Positions 24,226 through 32,346 of a stretch of 47,894 nt of DNA are shown piece after piece; within the stretch, counting starts at the first letter, position 1; each line of letters opens with the position of its first letter. The stretch comes from JACTMZ01 sp044359955 (GTDB lineage Bacteria; Verrucomicrobiota; Verrucomicrobiia; Chthoniobacterales; JACTMZ01): NCBI GenBank assembly GCA_044359955.1, contig JBIKLF010000019.1, positions 1 through 47,894 of the forward strand. The letters are read 5' to 3'. The notes beneath the pieces were generated by a model. The model had not been told where the DNA came from. It searched no databases and was given only the letters and a program-made list of their open reading frames with translations. A program made the position numbers and the translations under genes.

Positions 24226-26526
24226 ATGAAGTCCTTCCGCCTGACCGCTCTGGCCCTGGCCACCTCTCTAGCCGCCCTCGCCCCCGTCCGCGCCGACAAG
24301 CCGGAGAAAGACGAGACGCGGTTGGGTGAAATCACCCAGACGGTGGCCCGCATGCTGGAAAGCGCGCACTTCAGCCGCCAGCGCCTCAACAACGAGGTCG
24401 AACCCGGGATCACCCAAGCCCGCCAGGCACTCGACCGCTACCTCGAGCTGCTCGACTACAACCGGCTTTTCTTCACCCAAGCCGACATCGACGAATTCAC
24501 CTCCAAGCACGGGGAGTGGATCCACGAGGACATCCTCGCCGGCAATCTCAAGCCGGCTTATGACATTTATGACCGCTTTATCTCCCGCGTTGAAGCCCGT
24601 GTTCAATGGATCGGTGAAAGACTGCAAGGGGACTTCACCTTTGACAGCGACCGCACCGCGCAGATCAACCGCGACAAACTCCCGTGGCCGGCCAACGAGG
24701 CCGAGGCGGATAAAATGTGGTCCGATCGACTCGAAGCCGAACTCCTCCAAGCCACCATCGCCGACCAGGCCGTGGAGGAAGCTGCCGCCAAACGACGCGA
24801 CGAAGCCGCCCAGGAGGGTGCCAAGGACGAACCCAAAGTAGCCGCCGACGCTCCCGCCTCCACGCCGAAACGCACCCCGGTTGAAACCGTGACCAAACGC
24901 TACGAGCGGCTCCTTAAGACACTGCAGGAGGAAAACCGCGAGGACCAAGCCACCACCTTCCTTTCCGCGCTCGCCCAGAGTTACGACCCCCACTCCGAAT
25001 ACATGAGCCAGCGGGCCTTGGATAATTTCAACATCCAGATGGGCCTCTCCCTCGTCGGCATCGGCGCCGTGCTCCGCAGCGACGATGGCTACGCCAAGAT
25101 TGTCGAACTCGTCCCCGGCGGACCCGCCGACCGCGGCGGCAAACTCAAGGTCAACGACCGCATTGCCGCCGTCGCACAGGACGACGAGGAATTCGAAGAC
25201 GTCGTCGACATGAAACTCGACCGCGTGGTCGAACGCATCCGCGGCAAAAAAGGGACCACCGTTCGCCTCCAAGTCCTCCCCGCCGCCTCTCCCGACCCCT
25301 CCAAACTCGAGGTCATCACCATCGTGCGCGACGAAGTCCAACTCAAGGACCAGCAGGCCAAAGCCCAAGTCATCGACACCATCGGTCCCGACGGTGCCGA
25401 CACGCGCATCGGATGGATCACCCTGCCCAGCTTTTACGCCAACATGAACCAGCCCGGCCAACCCGCGCGCAGCACGACCAAGGACGTCTCCGCGCTCCTC
25501 AAGCGCCTCAAAAAGGAAAATATCGAAGGGCTCATCATTGATCTGCGGCGCGACAGTGGCGGCTCCCTCGACGAAGCCATCCGCCTCACCGGCCTCTTCA
25601 TTCCCAAAGGCCCCGTCGTGCAAGCCAAGGATACCGACGGCAACATCAATCCCATGGCCGACTCCGACCCCGGCGTCCTTTGGGAAGGCCCCCTCATTGT
25701 GCTGATGAACCGTCTCAGCGCCTCCGCCAGCGAAATCTTCGCCGCGGCCCTGCAGGACTACGGCCGCGGTATCGTGGTCGGCGACGAACAAAGCTTCGGC
25801 AAAGGCACGGTCCAAACCCTCATCGACGTCCAACGCTTCATGCCCTTCTTCGCCCAGGCCCGCGAGGCCGGTGCGGTCAAACTTACCATCCAGAAATTCT
25901 ACCGCATCAAAGGCGGGTCGACCCAATTGCGCGGAGTCGCGTCCGACATCGTTCTCCCCTCACTCACCGACCAGGATGACGTCGGCGAGGGCTCGCTCAA
26001 GAATCCTCTCGGCTATGACGAAGTTCCCGCGCGCCCGTTCACGCCCGCCGGCAATGTCGCCGCCCTCGTCCCGCGCCTGCGCGCCACCAGCGAGTCCCGC
26101 GTCGCGGCCAACCCCGAATTCGACTACGTCCGCCAGGACTACGATCGTCTGGTCACCCGCATCGAAGAAAACGCCGTGAGCCTGAACAAGAAAACCCGGC
26201 TCGCCGAAATCGAAGAAGAGAAAGCCCGCCGCGAAGCGCGACTCGCCGAGCGGAAACAACGCGGCACTCCCGGGCTCCTCGCCATGGAAGTCACCCTCGA
26301 CACCGTGGAGTCTGCCGAGTTGCAAAAAGTGTCCCTCGACAAGCCGCCCAAGCAATCCTACACCGAGCCCGAGGAGGGCGAAGATCCGTCGGCTCCCGAC
26401 GAAGAGGAGCCCTTCGTCGACCCCGTGCGCGATGAGGCCCTCCTCATCATGCAGGACTATATCAAGATGCTCGGGCCCGAGCCCGTTACGGCCCGCGCCG
26501 CGACCAAGGACGCCGCCACTCCCTGA
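24226..26526 (+). CDS. prc: Carboxy-terminal processing protease, Prc/Tsp-like S41
   Basis: This 766-residue periplasmic tail-specific protease begins with a signal peptide (MKSFRLTALALATSLAALAP). An N-terminal helical domain follows, with LDRYLELLDYNRLFFTQADI and SQSYDPHSEY-type motifs. A PDZ domain lies at about 265-345 (GPADRGGKLKVNDRIAAV), then the S41 core. The catalytic Ser is about residue 500 in LSASASEIFAAAL and the Lys about 526 in SFGKGTVQT. The C-terminal region (about 620-760) is charged and corresponds to the Prc tail domain. A low-complexity Ala/Glu/Lys insertion sits at about 185-220. Confidence 0.95.
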   Translation: MKSFRLTALALATSLAALAPVRADKPEKDETRLGEITQTVARMLESAHFSRQRLNNEVEPGITQARQALDRYLELLDYNRLFFTQADIDEFTSKHGEWIHEDILAGNLKPAYDIYDRFISRVEARVQWIGERLQGDFTFDSDRTAQINRDKLPWPANEAEADKMWSDRLEAELLQATIADQAVEEAAAKRRDEAAQEGAKDEPKVAADAPASTPKRTPVETVTKRYERLLKTLQEENREDQATTFLSALAQSYDPHSEYMSQRALDNFNIQMGLSLVGIGAVLRSDDGYAKIVELVPGGPADRGGKLKVNDRIAAVAQDDEEFEDVVDMKLDRVVERIRGKKGTTVRLQVLPAASPDPSKLEVITIVRDEVQLKDQQAKAQVIDTIGPDGADTRIGWITLPSFYANMNQPGQPARSTTKDVSALLKRLKKENIEGLIIDLRRDSGGSLDEAIRLTGLFIPKGPVVQAKDTDGNINPMADSDPGVLWEGPLIVLMNRLSASASEIFAAALQDYGRGIVVGDEQSFGKGTVQTLIDVQRFMPFFAQAREAGAVKLTIQKFYRIKGGSTQLRGVASDIVLPSLTDQDDVGEGSLKNPLGYDEVPARPFTPAGNVAALVPRLRATSESRVAANPEFDYVRQDYDRLVTRIEENAVSLNKKTRLAEIEEEKARREARLAERKQRGTPGLLAMEVTLDTVESAELQKVSLDKPPKQSYTEPEEGEDPSAPDEEEPFVDPVRDEALLIMQDYIKMLGPEPVTARAATKDAATP

Positions 26527-26578
26527 CCCACCCGTCGTGCTCGACAAGGCGCCAGCAGCTGATACTTTTGTTAGCTCT

Positions 26579-26734
26579 ATGAGCAAAATCATTGTCCTCG
26601 TTTTTGGTGCCGCACTGCTGTGCGGCTTGAGTGCTTGCAACACCATCAGTGGCGTCGGCCAGGACGTCAGCGCCGTCGGACGCGATGTCTCCACCGGAGC
26701 CCGCAGCATCCAGCGGTCGGTTGACGATAACTGA
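26579..26734 (+). CDS. Entericidin-like small lipoprotein
   Basis: This 51-residue peptide has a signal sequence MSKIIVLVFGAALLCGLSAC, in which LSAC is the lipobox. The mature part NTISGVGQDVSAVGRDVSTG matches the entericidin EcnA/EcnB family. It is probably an outer-membrane-anchored lipoprotein of stress-related but ill-defined role. It starts 52 bases after the protease gene. Confidence 0.85.
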   Translation: MSKIIVLVFGAALLCGLSACNTISGVGQDVSAVGRDVSTGARSIQRSVDDN

Positions 26735-26779
26735 CCCCTTCGACAATGCGGCCCCGCCGCGTTAGTCTCCCTTGGCTTT

Positions 26780-26852
26780 GCGCCCGTAGCTCAGGGGATA
26801 GAGCAGCGGATTTCTAATCCGTTGGTCGGGAGTTCGAATCTCCCCGGGCGCG
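26780..26852 (+). tRNA. tRNA-Arg (anticodon TCT)
   Basis: The gene is 73 nt with a complete cloverleaf. The acceptor arm GCGCCCG pairs with CGGGCGC. The D arm is GCTC...GAGC. The anticodon stem GCGGA/TCCGT surrounds the loop TTTCTAA, giving anticodon TCT. The T arm is GGGAG-TTCGAAT-CTCCC. The genome-encoded 3' end reads GCACC, so CCA is not encoded. It decodes AGA and AGG. Confidence 0.97.
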
Positions 26853-26896
26853 CACCTGATTCCCTGTGACTCCCCCTGTCTCCTAGCCCAGCCCTT

Positions 26897-27754
26897 ATGC
26901 GTGGATCGTTGTCACGCTGCTTTTCACGGTCACCCCGGACCACTCGGTTGGAAAACCCAACAGGGAATCCCCCCCGCCTCATCGCGACGGATCCGCGCCG
27001 TGGGGTCATCATTCCCAGCTACAACTCCGGGCCGCTGCTCGAAAACACGGTGCGCGCGGTCCTTGATGAAGTGACCCCCGTTATTTGCGTGATTGATGGC
27101 TCGACGGACGGTGGTGAAAACATGGCCCGGGCCTTGGCTACGCGGCAAAACCATCTCCGCGTTCTCTCCCACCCGACGAACAGGGGCAAAGGGGCCGCTG
27201 TCTTGACGGGCTTGGAATTCGCGCGGTCGGAAGGTTGGACCCACGCCGCCGTCTTTGATGCGGACGGACAACATGAGACCTCCGACTTGCCCCGCTTTAT
27301 GGAGGCATCCCGCCTGCACCCTGAAGCCATGATTCTTGGACGTCCCGTGTTTGGTCCGGACGCCCCTGCCGTGCGGGTGTTCGGCCGGCGGATCGGCAAT
27401 TGGTTTTCCAACCTCGAGACGTGGTGGGGTGGCATCCATGACTCCCTTTTCGGACTGCGCGTTTACCCCGTCGGCCCGGCTCTGGAAACATTGCGTTCGA
27501 TCCGGGGCGGGCGGGGGTTCGACTTCGACACCCAGCTTGCCGTGCGGCTCTATTGGCGCGGCGTCCCGCCAGTCAACCTGCCCACGAGGGTCCGCTACCA
27601 TTCCGCCGACCGCGGAGGGATCAGCCACTTTGATTACCTGCGCGACAACCTTCTCCTTGCCCGCACGCACGCCGGACTCCTCCTCGAATCACTCTTGCTC
27701 GCCCCGCGTCTGGCCCGCTACCGCCGGCGGCGTCACCTCGCCATCCCATCATAA
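26897..27754 (+). CDS. Family 2 glycosyltransferase (DPM1-like)
   Basis: This 285-residue GT-A glycosyltransferase has GVIIPSYNSGPLLENTVRAV (first strand, about 36-55), CVIDGSTDGG (nucleotide-binding Asp), NRGKGAAVLTGLEFA and the metal-binding FDADGQHE. The acceptor-side segment is FDFDTQLAVRLYWRGV, typical of dolichyl-phosphate-mannose-synthase-like enzymes. The first 35 residues are Arg-rich and not family-like, so the real start may lie later, though no good internal codon is seen. It lies just after tRNA-Arg. Confidence 0.85.
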   Translation: MRGSLSRCFSRSPRTTRLENPTGNPPRLIATDPRRGVIIPSYNSGPLLENTVRAVLDEVTPVICVIDGSTDGGENMARALATRQNHLRVLSHPTNRGKGAAVLTGLEFARSEGWTHAAVFDADGQHETSDLPRFMEASRLHPEAMILGRPVFGPDAPAVRVFGRRIGNWFSNLETWWGGIHDSLFGLRVYPVGPALETLRSIRGGRGFDFDTQLAVRLYWRGVPPVNLPTRVRYHSADRGGISHFDYLRDNLLLARTHAGLLLESLLLAPRLARYRRRRHLAIPS

Positions 27755-27918
27755 CTGCAGAGCTCTCCGGCGCCACCTCGGCCTCCCACACGCTTTCCCG
27801 CTTTAGCGACACCAGTGCAGCACTCACCCAAACTTCCGCATGCAGCGCACGACGTGAAAATATTTTTCCTGTAGCTGTGTGGTAGCGTGCGGTTCGTTTC
27901 TCTGTCGGTGTGGTTGGA

Positions 27919-28050
27919 GTGAACTCGACTAAATTTTTCGCTCCGTGCAAATCCGCGCCCCGGAAATTCACCGGCTCGATGTTCATCCCGGCGAAGTTCA
28001 CCCCCCGCGAGGTTCGCCCCATTCAAGGTGGAGCGGTACAATTTTGCCCC
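27919..28050 (-). pseudogene. Pentapeptide-repeat protein remnant, frameshifted
   Basis: On the minus strand, AKLYRSTLNGANLAG in one frame continues as VNFAGMNIEPVNFRGADLHG and AKNLVEF in another. Joining them across the G-run (six C at 28001-28006 on the plus strand) by removing one base restores consecutive pentapeptide repeats of the A(N/D)LxG type. No intact start or stop belongs to it, so it is a fragment. The remaining 27755-27918 and 28051-28109 hold no gene I can support. Confidence 0.6.
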
Positions 28051-28109
28051 GGGCCGAACACCGCGCCCCTCTTGGGGCGGGGCCCACAAAGCATCGAGCT
28101 TTCTTCCGA

Positions 28110-29135
28110 TCAGCGGAGCAGCCAGGTGGCCACGCCAAAGTAAAAGAGCAGCGTGCAAATGTCTGTCAGCGCCAGAGTGAGCGGGCCGGCGGCCACCTTC
28201 GGATCGAGCTTCAGAGCGTGGAGGACGGTCGGCACAGTCAGACCCAGAAAACACGCCATACAAAGGGAAAGAAAAATGCTTCCGCCGATCACAAATCCCT
28301 CCAATCCCGTGCCGCGCCACGCCCAGGCAATAAGGCCGACCAAAGCTCCGCAGGCAAGGCCGAGAAGCAGCGCCGTCCCCGCCTCGCGCCCAAGCGTCCT
28401 CACATACCACTTAAACGAAGGCTCGGCGGCGCGTAGAACCTGGATAGTGACCGCCACGGACTGGATACTCACACTTTCTCCGAGGCCGAGCACCAGCGTC
28501 AGAAAAAAAGCCAGGATCAGGCTCTCCGCCAGCGTCACCTCGAAAAAACCCGCCAGCACCGCACAAATTGTCCCGCTCACAATCGTGGCCAGCAGCCACG
28601 GAAAACGGTAACGGAACGCCTGCCACGGTGAAGCATCGCGCACCTGCGAAATCCGGAAGCCGATCGATTCAAACAAGGCGTCCGTTTCCTCCCGCTCCGC
28701 CATATCGAATGCCTCCTCGGCCAGCAGCCCTACATCAACCACGCCCAGGATGCGCTTGTCTTTGTCCACCACGGGAAAGGCCAACAACTTGTGGAGGACA
28801 AAAGCCTCGCACCCCTCCATGATGCTGGCCGTTGCGGGAATCGACAGCACCTTGTGCACCATGATGTCCCGTAAATGCACATCCGGCGCCGAGGTCAGCA
28901 AGCGCCGCGTAGGCAGCACGCCGACCAAGCGTTCCTCTTCATCCACCACGTAAAAATACACCACTTTTTCACCCAGCGCCTCACCCCTCCCGCGGATGAA
29001 GGCCAGCGCCTCACCTACCGACTCGTCTTGGTGCAGGGTGGCCACGTCCGGTCGCGCGACCGTGACAATCGGCTCATTCAGATGCTCGGGACGGGAAAAC
29101 ACTCCACGAACTAAAACATCTACCCTTGTGCCCAC
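28110..29135 (-). CDS. MgtE-type divalent cation transporter lacking the N-terminal domain
   Basis: This 341-residue protein has two CBS domains at about 25-150 (VVYFYVVDEEERLVGVLPTR; KLLAFPVVDKDKRILGVVDV). A linker helix leads to the MgtE membrane domain with five spans (about 185-340): SGTICAVLAGFFEVTLAESL, LGLGESVSIQSVAVTIQVL and LALTDICTLLFYFGVATWLL. MgtE channels conduct Mg2+ and are gated by cytosolic Mg2+ through the N and CBS domains. The superhelical MgtE_N domain is missing here. The GTG start is forced by an upstream in-frame stop, so gating may differ. Confidence 0.85.
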   Translation of the reverse strand: MGTRVDVLVRGVFSRPEHLNEPIVTVARPDVATLHQDESVGEALAFIRGRGEALGEKVVYFYVVDEEERLVGVLPTRRLLTSAPDVHLRDIMVHKVLSIPATASIMEGCEAFVLHKLLAFPVVDKDKRILGVVDVGLLAEEAFDMAEREETDALFESIGFRISQVRDASPWQAFRYRFPWLLATIVSGTICAVLAGFFEVTLAESLILAFFLTLVLGLGESVSIQSVAVTIQVLRAAEPSFKWYVRTLGREAGTALLLGLACGALVGLIAWAWRGTGLEGFVIGGSIFLSLCMACFLGLTVPTVLHALKLDPKVAAGPLTLALTDICTLLFYFGVATWLLR

Positions 29136-29214
29136 GCGACCCTATTCGGTCGCCCGGCGACAGCATTCACTCCGTCAGACGTCGCGTTGTCCGCAGTTCG
29201 GGTCACCCCCTCCC

Positions 29215-30432
29215 TCAGCGCGCCATCCTTACGCCCCGCAAAACAATCAGCCCCCCCACAAAAAAGACCAAGGTCGAGAGCACCGCCACCCGCAGATCGA
29301 ACACATCGGCCAGCACGCCCATGAACAACGGCCCCACCACCGCCGCCAATTTTCCGAAGACTCCCCAGAACCCGAAAAACTCCGCCGCCCGTTCCCGCGG
29401 CGAGAGCAACGACACCACCGCACGGCTCCCGGCCTGACACGAACCGATGGCCAATCCCGCCACATTGCCAACGAGGAAAAACATTTCTTTCGTCTGGCAA
29501 AAATAAGCTCCCACCGCCACGAGACACCAGAGCAGCAGGGCCGCGGTCAGCATATTGACCGAACCCGCACGATCCTGCCACCACCCGAAAGCCAGCGCGC
29601 CCAGCGCACTGCTAATCTGCAAGGAGGCAAACAGGACCAAATTCTCCGCCGTGGTGAAACCCAACACCTCTACGGAATAGATCGCGGCAAACGCCACCAC
29701 CGCCCCCAGCCCGCTCATGTAGAGCAGGAAAGCCCAGAAAAAGCGGAGCAAATCCCGGTGCTGCGGCAAATCCCGCGCCGCCCGCAGCACGCTTTCCCAG
29801 CCCAACTGCCACCACCTCGCCACGTGAGGCTCCGGTTGTTTGCGCTCCCGCAGAAGCAGCAACACCGGCAAGGTCGCCGCCACCATGAACAACGCAGTGA
29901 CAACAAAGACCCATCGCACGCCGTCCGGTGAAACGGAAAGCACCAGCATAGCCAACCCCAGCGCGCCCAGTCCGCCAAGATACCCGAAACTCCACCCGTA
30001 GCCCGAAATGCGCCCGCAATTCGCCGGCGTGCTCAACTCGCTGAGGAAACTCGCGCAGAAATTTTCCCCGAAGGAAAATGCCGCGTAGGCCACGATGACC
30101 AACCCCGCCGCCAGCGCCACGGTTCCCGGCCCCGTTAGCCAAAGCGCCGCCGTCGCCGCCGAACACACCCACATCATCGCCAGCAAAAACTTCTTCTTCG
30201 AAGCCGTCACATCCGCCAGCACCCCCAAGGCCGGACCAAACACCATCACCACCACCTGCGAAGCCGCCAGCGTCACGCTCCACAAAGTATTCGCCCCCGC
30301 CCACCCCGCCGCCACCACCCCAGTGAAATATGGACCATAGACCACGGTAATCACCACCGTGATAAACGCCGAGTTGGCAAAGTCGTAACAACACCACCCG
30401 AAAATCTCCCGCCGCCGCACCGGTTCGCTCAT
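29215..30432 (-). CDS. MFS transporter, UMF1/Atg22-like
   Basis: This protein has about 405 residues and twelve predicted spans. The N-terminus REIFGWCCYDFANSAFITVV is the signature of UMF1/Atg22-type transporters. FGPALGVLADVTASKKKFL is the loop 2-3 MFS motif, and LSPRERAAEFFGFWGVFGKL is characteristic of the second half. It likely exports small molecules such as amino acids, but the substrate is unknown. I choose the ATG at 30432; a TTG 7 codons upstream also opens the frame. Confidence 0.9.
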   Translation of the reverse strand: MSEPVRRREIFGWCCYDFANSAFITVVITVVYGPYFTGVVAAGWAGANTLWSVTLAASQVVVMVFGPALGVLADVTASKKKFLLAMMWVCSAATAALWLTGPGTVALAAGLVIVAYAAFSFGENFCASFLSELSTPANCGRISGYGWSFGYLGGLGALGLAMLVLSVSPDGVRWVFVVTALFMVAATLPVLLLLRERKQPEPHVARWWQLGWESVLRAARDLPQHRDLLRFFWAFLLYMSGLGAVVAFAAIYSVEVLGFTTAENLVLFASLQISSALGALAFGWWQDRAGSVNMLTAALLLWCLVAVGAYFCQTKEMFFLVGNVAGLAIGSCQAGSRAVVSLLSPRERAAEFFGFWGVFGKLAAVVGPLFMGVLADVFDLRVAVLSTLVFFVGGLIVLRGVRMAR

Positions 30433-30493
30433 GCGCTGCGCATCATGCCCCAACCCGCAACAAACACCACCCTCCAGTCGCAGCGCAGCGCCC

Positions 30494-31190
30494 GCGCTTT
30501 GCGCGAGTGCTTGCGCAGTGTTCAGTGTTCAGTGGTTCAGTTTTCAGCAGGATCGATGCTCTGCGCATTGCGCAAGCACAGTTTTAAGTCTTAAGTTTGT
30601 AAGTTTTAAGTGCCGACTCTGCGCTTTCGCAGTGTTCAGTGTTCAGTTTTCAGTTTTCAGCAAGATCCCTTCGGCCGTCTCTTCAGTTCTCAGGTCTCTC
30701 TTCGTTCGCCTTCGGCCCGCAAAGTTTTAAGTCTGTAAGTTTGTAAGTTTTAAGTTCCTACTCCGCCCCTTCGTTCACTTCGTTACCTTCTGTTAAAACC
30801 TCCGCGACCCCCGCCCTCAGGTTTCAGCCCTCAAGTTTCCCGCCTCAGCCCTCTGTTCCTCCTCAGTTCTCCGCTTGTCACGCCGTCTCGTCACGCCGTC
30901 TCGTCACGCCGTAAAGAATAGAAGGCGGAAACAGAATAGAAGGCGGACCCTCCGGCTGAACACTGAACACCGAACACTGAACACCGCGGCCTCCAGCCGC
31001 TCCCCCTTCGTTCCGTTGACTCCTTCGCTCCCGCTCATCTCGCCTGCGGTGGCCTGCGGCCATCTGCCCCGAGCGCCCGCGCGCTCCGGTGCTCGTTACC
31101 TTCTGTTAAACCCTCTCCGATCCCACCGCAGCCTCCGGCCGCTCATCACCCCCCCACTGTCGGTTTCGCCGCCTTGACTCTATACATACT
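30494..31190. repeat. Heptad-repeat island I
   Basis: This roughly 700-bp gene-free stretch is built of degenerate 7-bp units in ordered modules. (a) GTTCAGT/TTTTCAG at 30516-30548 and 30630-30660. (b) TTTAAGT/TTGTAAG at 30581-30611 and 30724-30757. (K) TTCGTTCACTTCGTTACCTT within 30766-30804. (c) CTCAGGT/TTCAGCC at about 30815-30840. (d) CTGAACA/CCGAACA at 30956-30986, followed by GCGGCCTCCAGCCGCTCC. It also holds three tandem TCGTCACGCCGTC-type units (30876-30912), two AGAATAGAAGGCGGA units (30915-30948) and a second K-like copy at 31094-31115. Confidence 0.8.
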
Positions 31191-31213
31191 TTACGTATTT
31201 TATGCATATGCAG
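31174..31213 (+). promoter_or_regulatory. Promoter/operator of the toxin-antitoxin pair
   Basis: TTGACT (31174-31179, 5 of 6 to a -35 box) is followed by an AT-rich tract with TATTTT at 31196-31201. A perfect palindrome TGCATATGCA (31204-31213) covers the antitoxin start. This fits autoregulation by a Phd-type antitoxin, but the start would be leaderless or nearly so if this -10 is right. Confidence 0.35.
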
Positions 31214-31450
31214 GCGACTCTCTCTCAGTTACACCGTGAAACACGCCGCGTCATCCGTCCTGTCATCCACGGGGGTGAGGAGGTGGTGCTCACCGACTTC
31301 GGCAAGCCGGTGGCTCGCATTGTGCCTTACCTGCCGACCGTGACGGTGACCCCTTCCGAGGCCCGAGCCAGTGGCACTTTGGACGATGAGTCAATCCTCA
31401 CCGGCATCGCGGAGGCGCGCGAAGACGCGACGCAGCGTCTCGATCCGTGA
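31202..31450 (+). CDS. Phd/YefM-type antitoxin
   Basis: This 82-residue protein (80 if the second ATG at 31208 is used) has SQLHRETRRVIRPVIHGGEE and VVLTDFGKPVARIVPY, the DNA-binding and dimerisation core of Phd/YefM antitoxins. The acidic C-terminus (DDESILTGIAEAREDA) is the usual toxin-wrapping segment. It would repress its own operon and neutralise the PIN toxin encoded downstream. Its stop TGA forms the GTGA overlap expected for the coupled toxin start. Confidence 0.85.
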   Translation: MHMQATLSQLHRETRRVIRPVIHGGEEVVLTDFGKPVARIVPYLPTVTVTPSEARASGTLDDESILTGIAEAREDATQRLDP

Positions 31451-31861
31451 AGTATTGACACGTCGGCCCTGCTCCGTGCGTGGAAAGAGGGATGGGTGCC
31501 GGAAAGCGGCATGACGCGAGCGCATGCGGTCGCCGAGTGGATTTCGATCCAAACAGGCCGGGGTCTGGTCTATCGCGCGCCAGATGGGCAGATGGTGAAG
31601 CGCAATCTCTCACCGCGCGACGCGGCCCTCGAGGCCGGGCGGCTTTTTGCACACCTGACTTTTCACGATCTCTCGGGGCCGCAGACTCTCGAAGCCGCAG
31701 GTATCGCCGCGACCAAAGAGGGCGTTCGTGGCGGCAACTTCCACGACTTCCTGCACGCCCGCACGGCCGAAAGCTTCGGAGCCGAGTGCATCGTCACCCT
31801 CAACCTCCGCGACTACCAAATGATGACACACCTGCCGCTCGAACTACCGAAGCAGCCATGA
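31447..31861 (+). pseudogene. PIN-domain (VapC-like) toxin, frameshifted at its start
   Basis: The expected coupled start GTG (31447) reads V-K-Y and then hits TGA. The PIN sequence IDTSALLRAWKEGW, with the first catalytic Asp, is in another frame. From there the domain runs intact: RAHAVAEWISIQ (acidic residue), FHDFLHARTAESFGAECIV and TLNLRDYQMM. Inserting two bases or removing one near 31454-31456 restores a normal VapC-like protein of about 138 residues. The first in-frame start after the lesion (GTG, 31496) would omit the first Asp. The toxin is therefore probably inactive, or needs programmed frameshifting. PIN toxins are RNases. Confidence 0.75.
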
Positions 31862-32130
31862 GAAGCGCAAGCGAGCGCTTGCGCAGTGTTCAGTGTTCAG
31901 TTTTCAGCAAGATCCCATCGGCCGGCTCTTCATCTCTCAGGTTTGATCGCCCTGGCGACCTATCTCCACTTCGTTCCGGTTCAGGTTTCAAGTTTCAGCC
32001 CTCAGGTTTCCGCCTTTTCCCCGCTTCTCCCTCCGCCTTCTTTTCCTCCTCAGGTCTCAGGTTTCAAGTCTCCGCCCTCTCATACCTCCCCCTTCGTTCA
32101 CTTTGTTACCTTCTGTTAAAACCTCCGTAA
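31862..32130. repeat. Heptad-repeat island II
   Basis: It begins with module (a), CAGTGTTCAGTGTTCAG at 31884-31900, then TTTTCAGCAAGATCCC, nearly identical to 30630-30669 of island I but lacking one TTTTCAG unit. Module (c) units follow (TTTCAAG, TTTCAGCCCTCAGG at 31983-32008; CTCAGGTCTCAGGTTTCAAG at 32049-32068). Module K closes it (32089-32127, ending CTTCTGTTAAAACCTCCG). It lies immediately after the toxin. The rest of the gap to 32202 carries no gene. Confidence 0.75.
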
Positions 32131-32202
32131 TCTCCTCGAGACCGGGAAATAGCATCTTGTCGCTGGTGGGATAAGACCCTATTGTAAGGAGTTCTTCTGG
32201 TT

Positions 32203-32346
32203 ATGGCGTGCACCCCGCCCCGGTCAGACTTCCTTCGCGGCCAAATTCCTCTGGAAATTACAGCCGATCCACATCTTGTTCAACGGATGGTCTTGTCTCG
32301 GTGCAACGACCAAAGGCGGCAGCTTGTCAACCGCCCACCCCGATGA
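32203..32346 (+). CDS. Possible 47-aa leader ORF before the OPX gene
   Basis: An ATG lies 11 bases after TAAGGAG (32185-32191), one of the few strong Shine-Dalgarno sites in the window. It opens a 47-codon frame (MACTPPRSDFLRGQIPLEIT...) ending at 32346, overlapping the start region of the OPX gene in another frame. No homology is recognised. It may be a translated leader that influences capsule export expression, or the ribosome site may be chance. Confidence 0.3.
   Translation: MACTPPRSDFLRGQIPLEITADPHLVQRMVLSRCNDQRRQLVNRPPR

Noticed and set aside
24268..25926. 552-codon open frame on the minus strand opposite the S41 protease
   Set aside because: Gly/Val/Asp-rich shadow translation with no family features; the protease on the plus strand explains the sequence.
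26735..26896. Possible attachment site or genomic island junction at tRNA-Arg
   Set aside because: No integrase gene and no partial repeat of the tRNA 3' end were found downstream in the window.
30494..31190. Repeat island considered as a CRISPR array
   Set aside because: Units are 7 bp and degenerate, with no uniform spacers or 25-40 bp direct repeats, and no cas genes are present.
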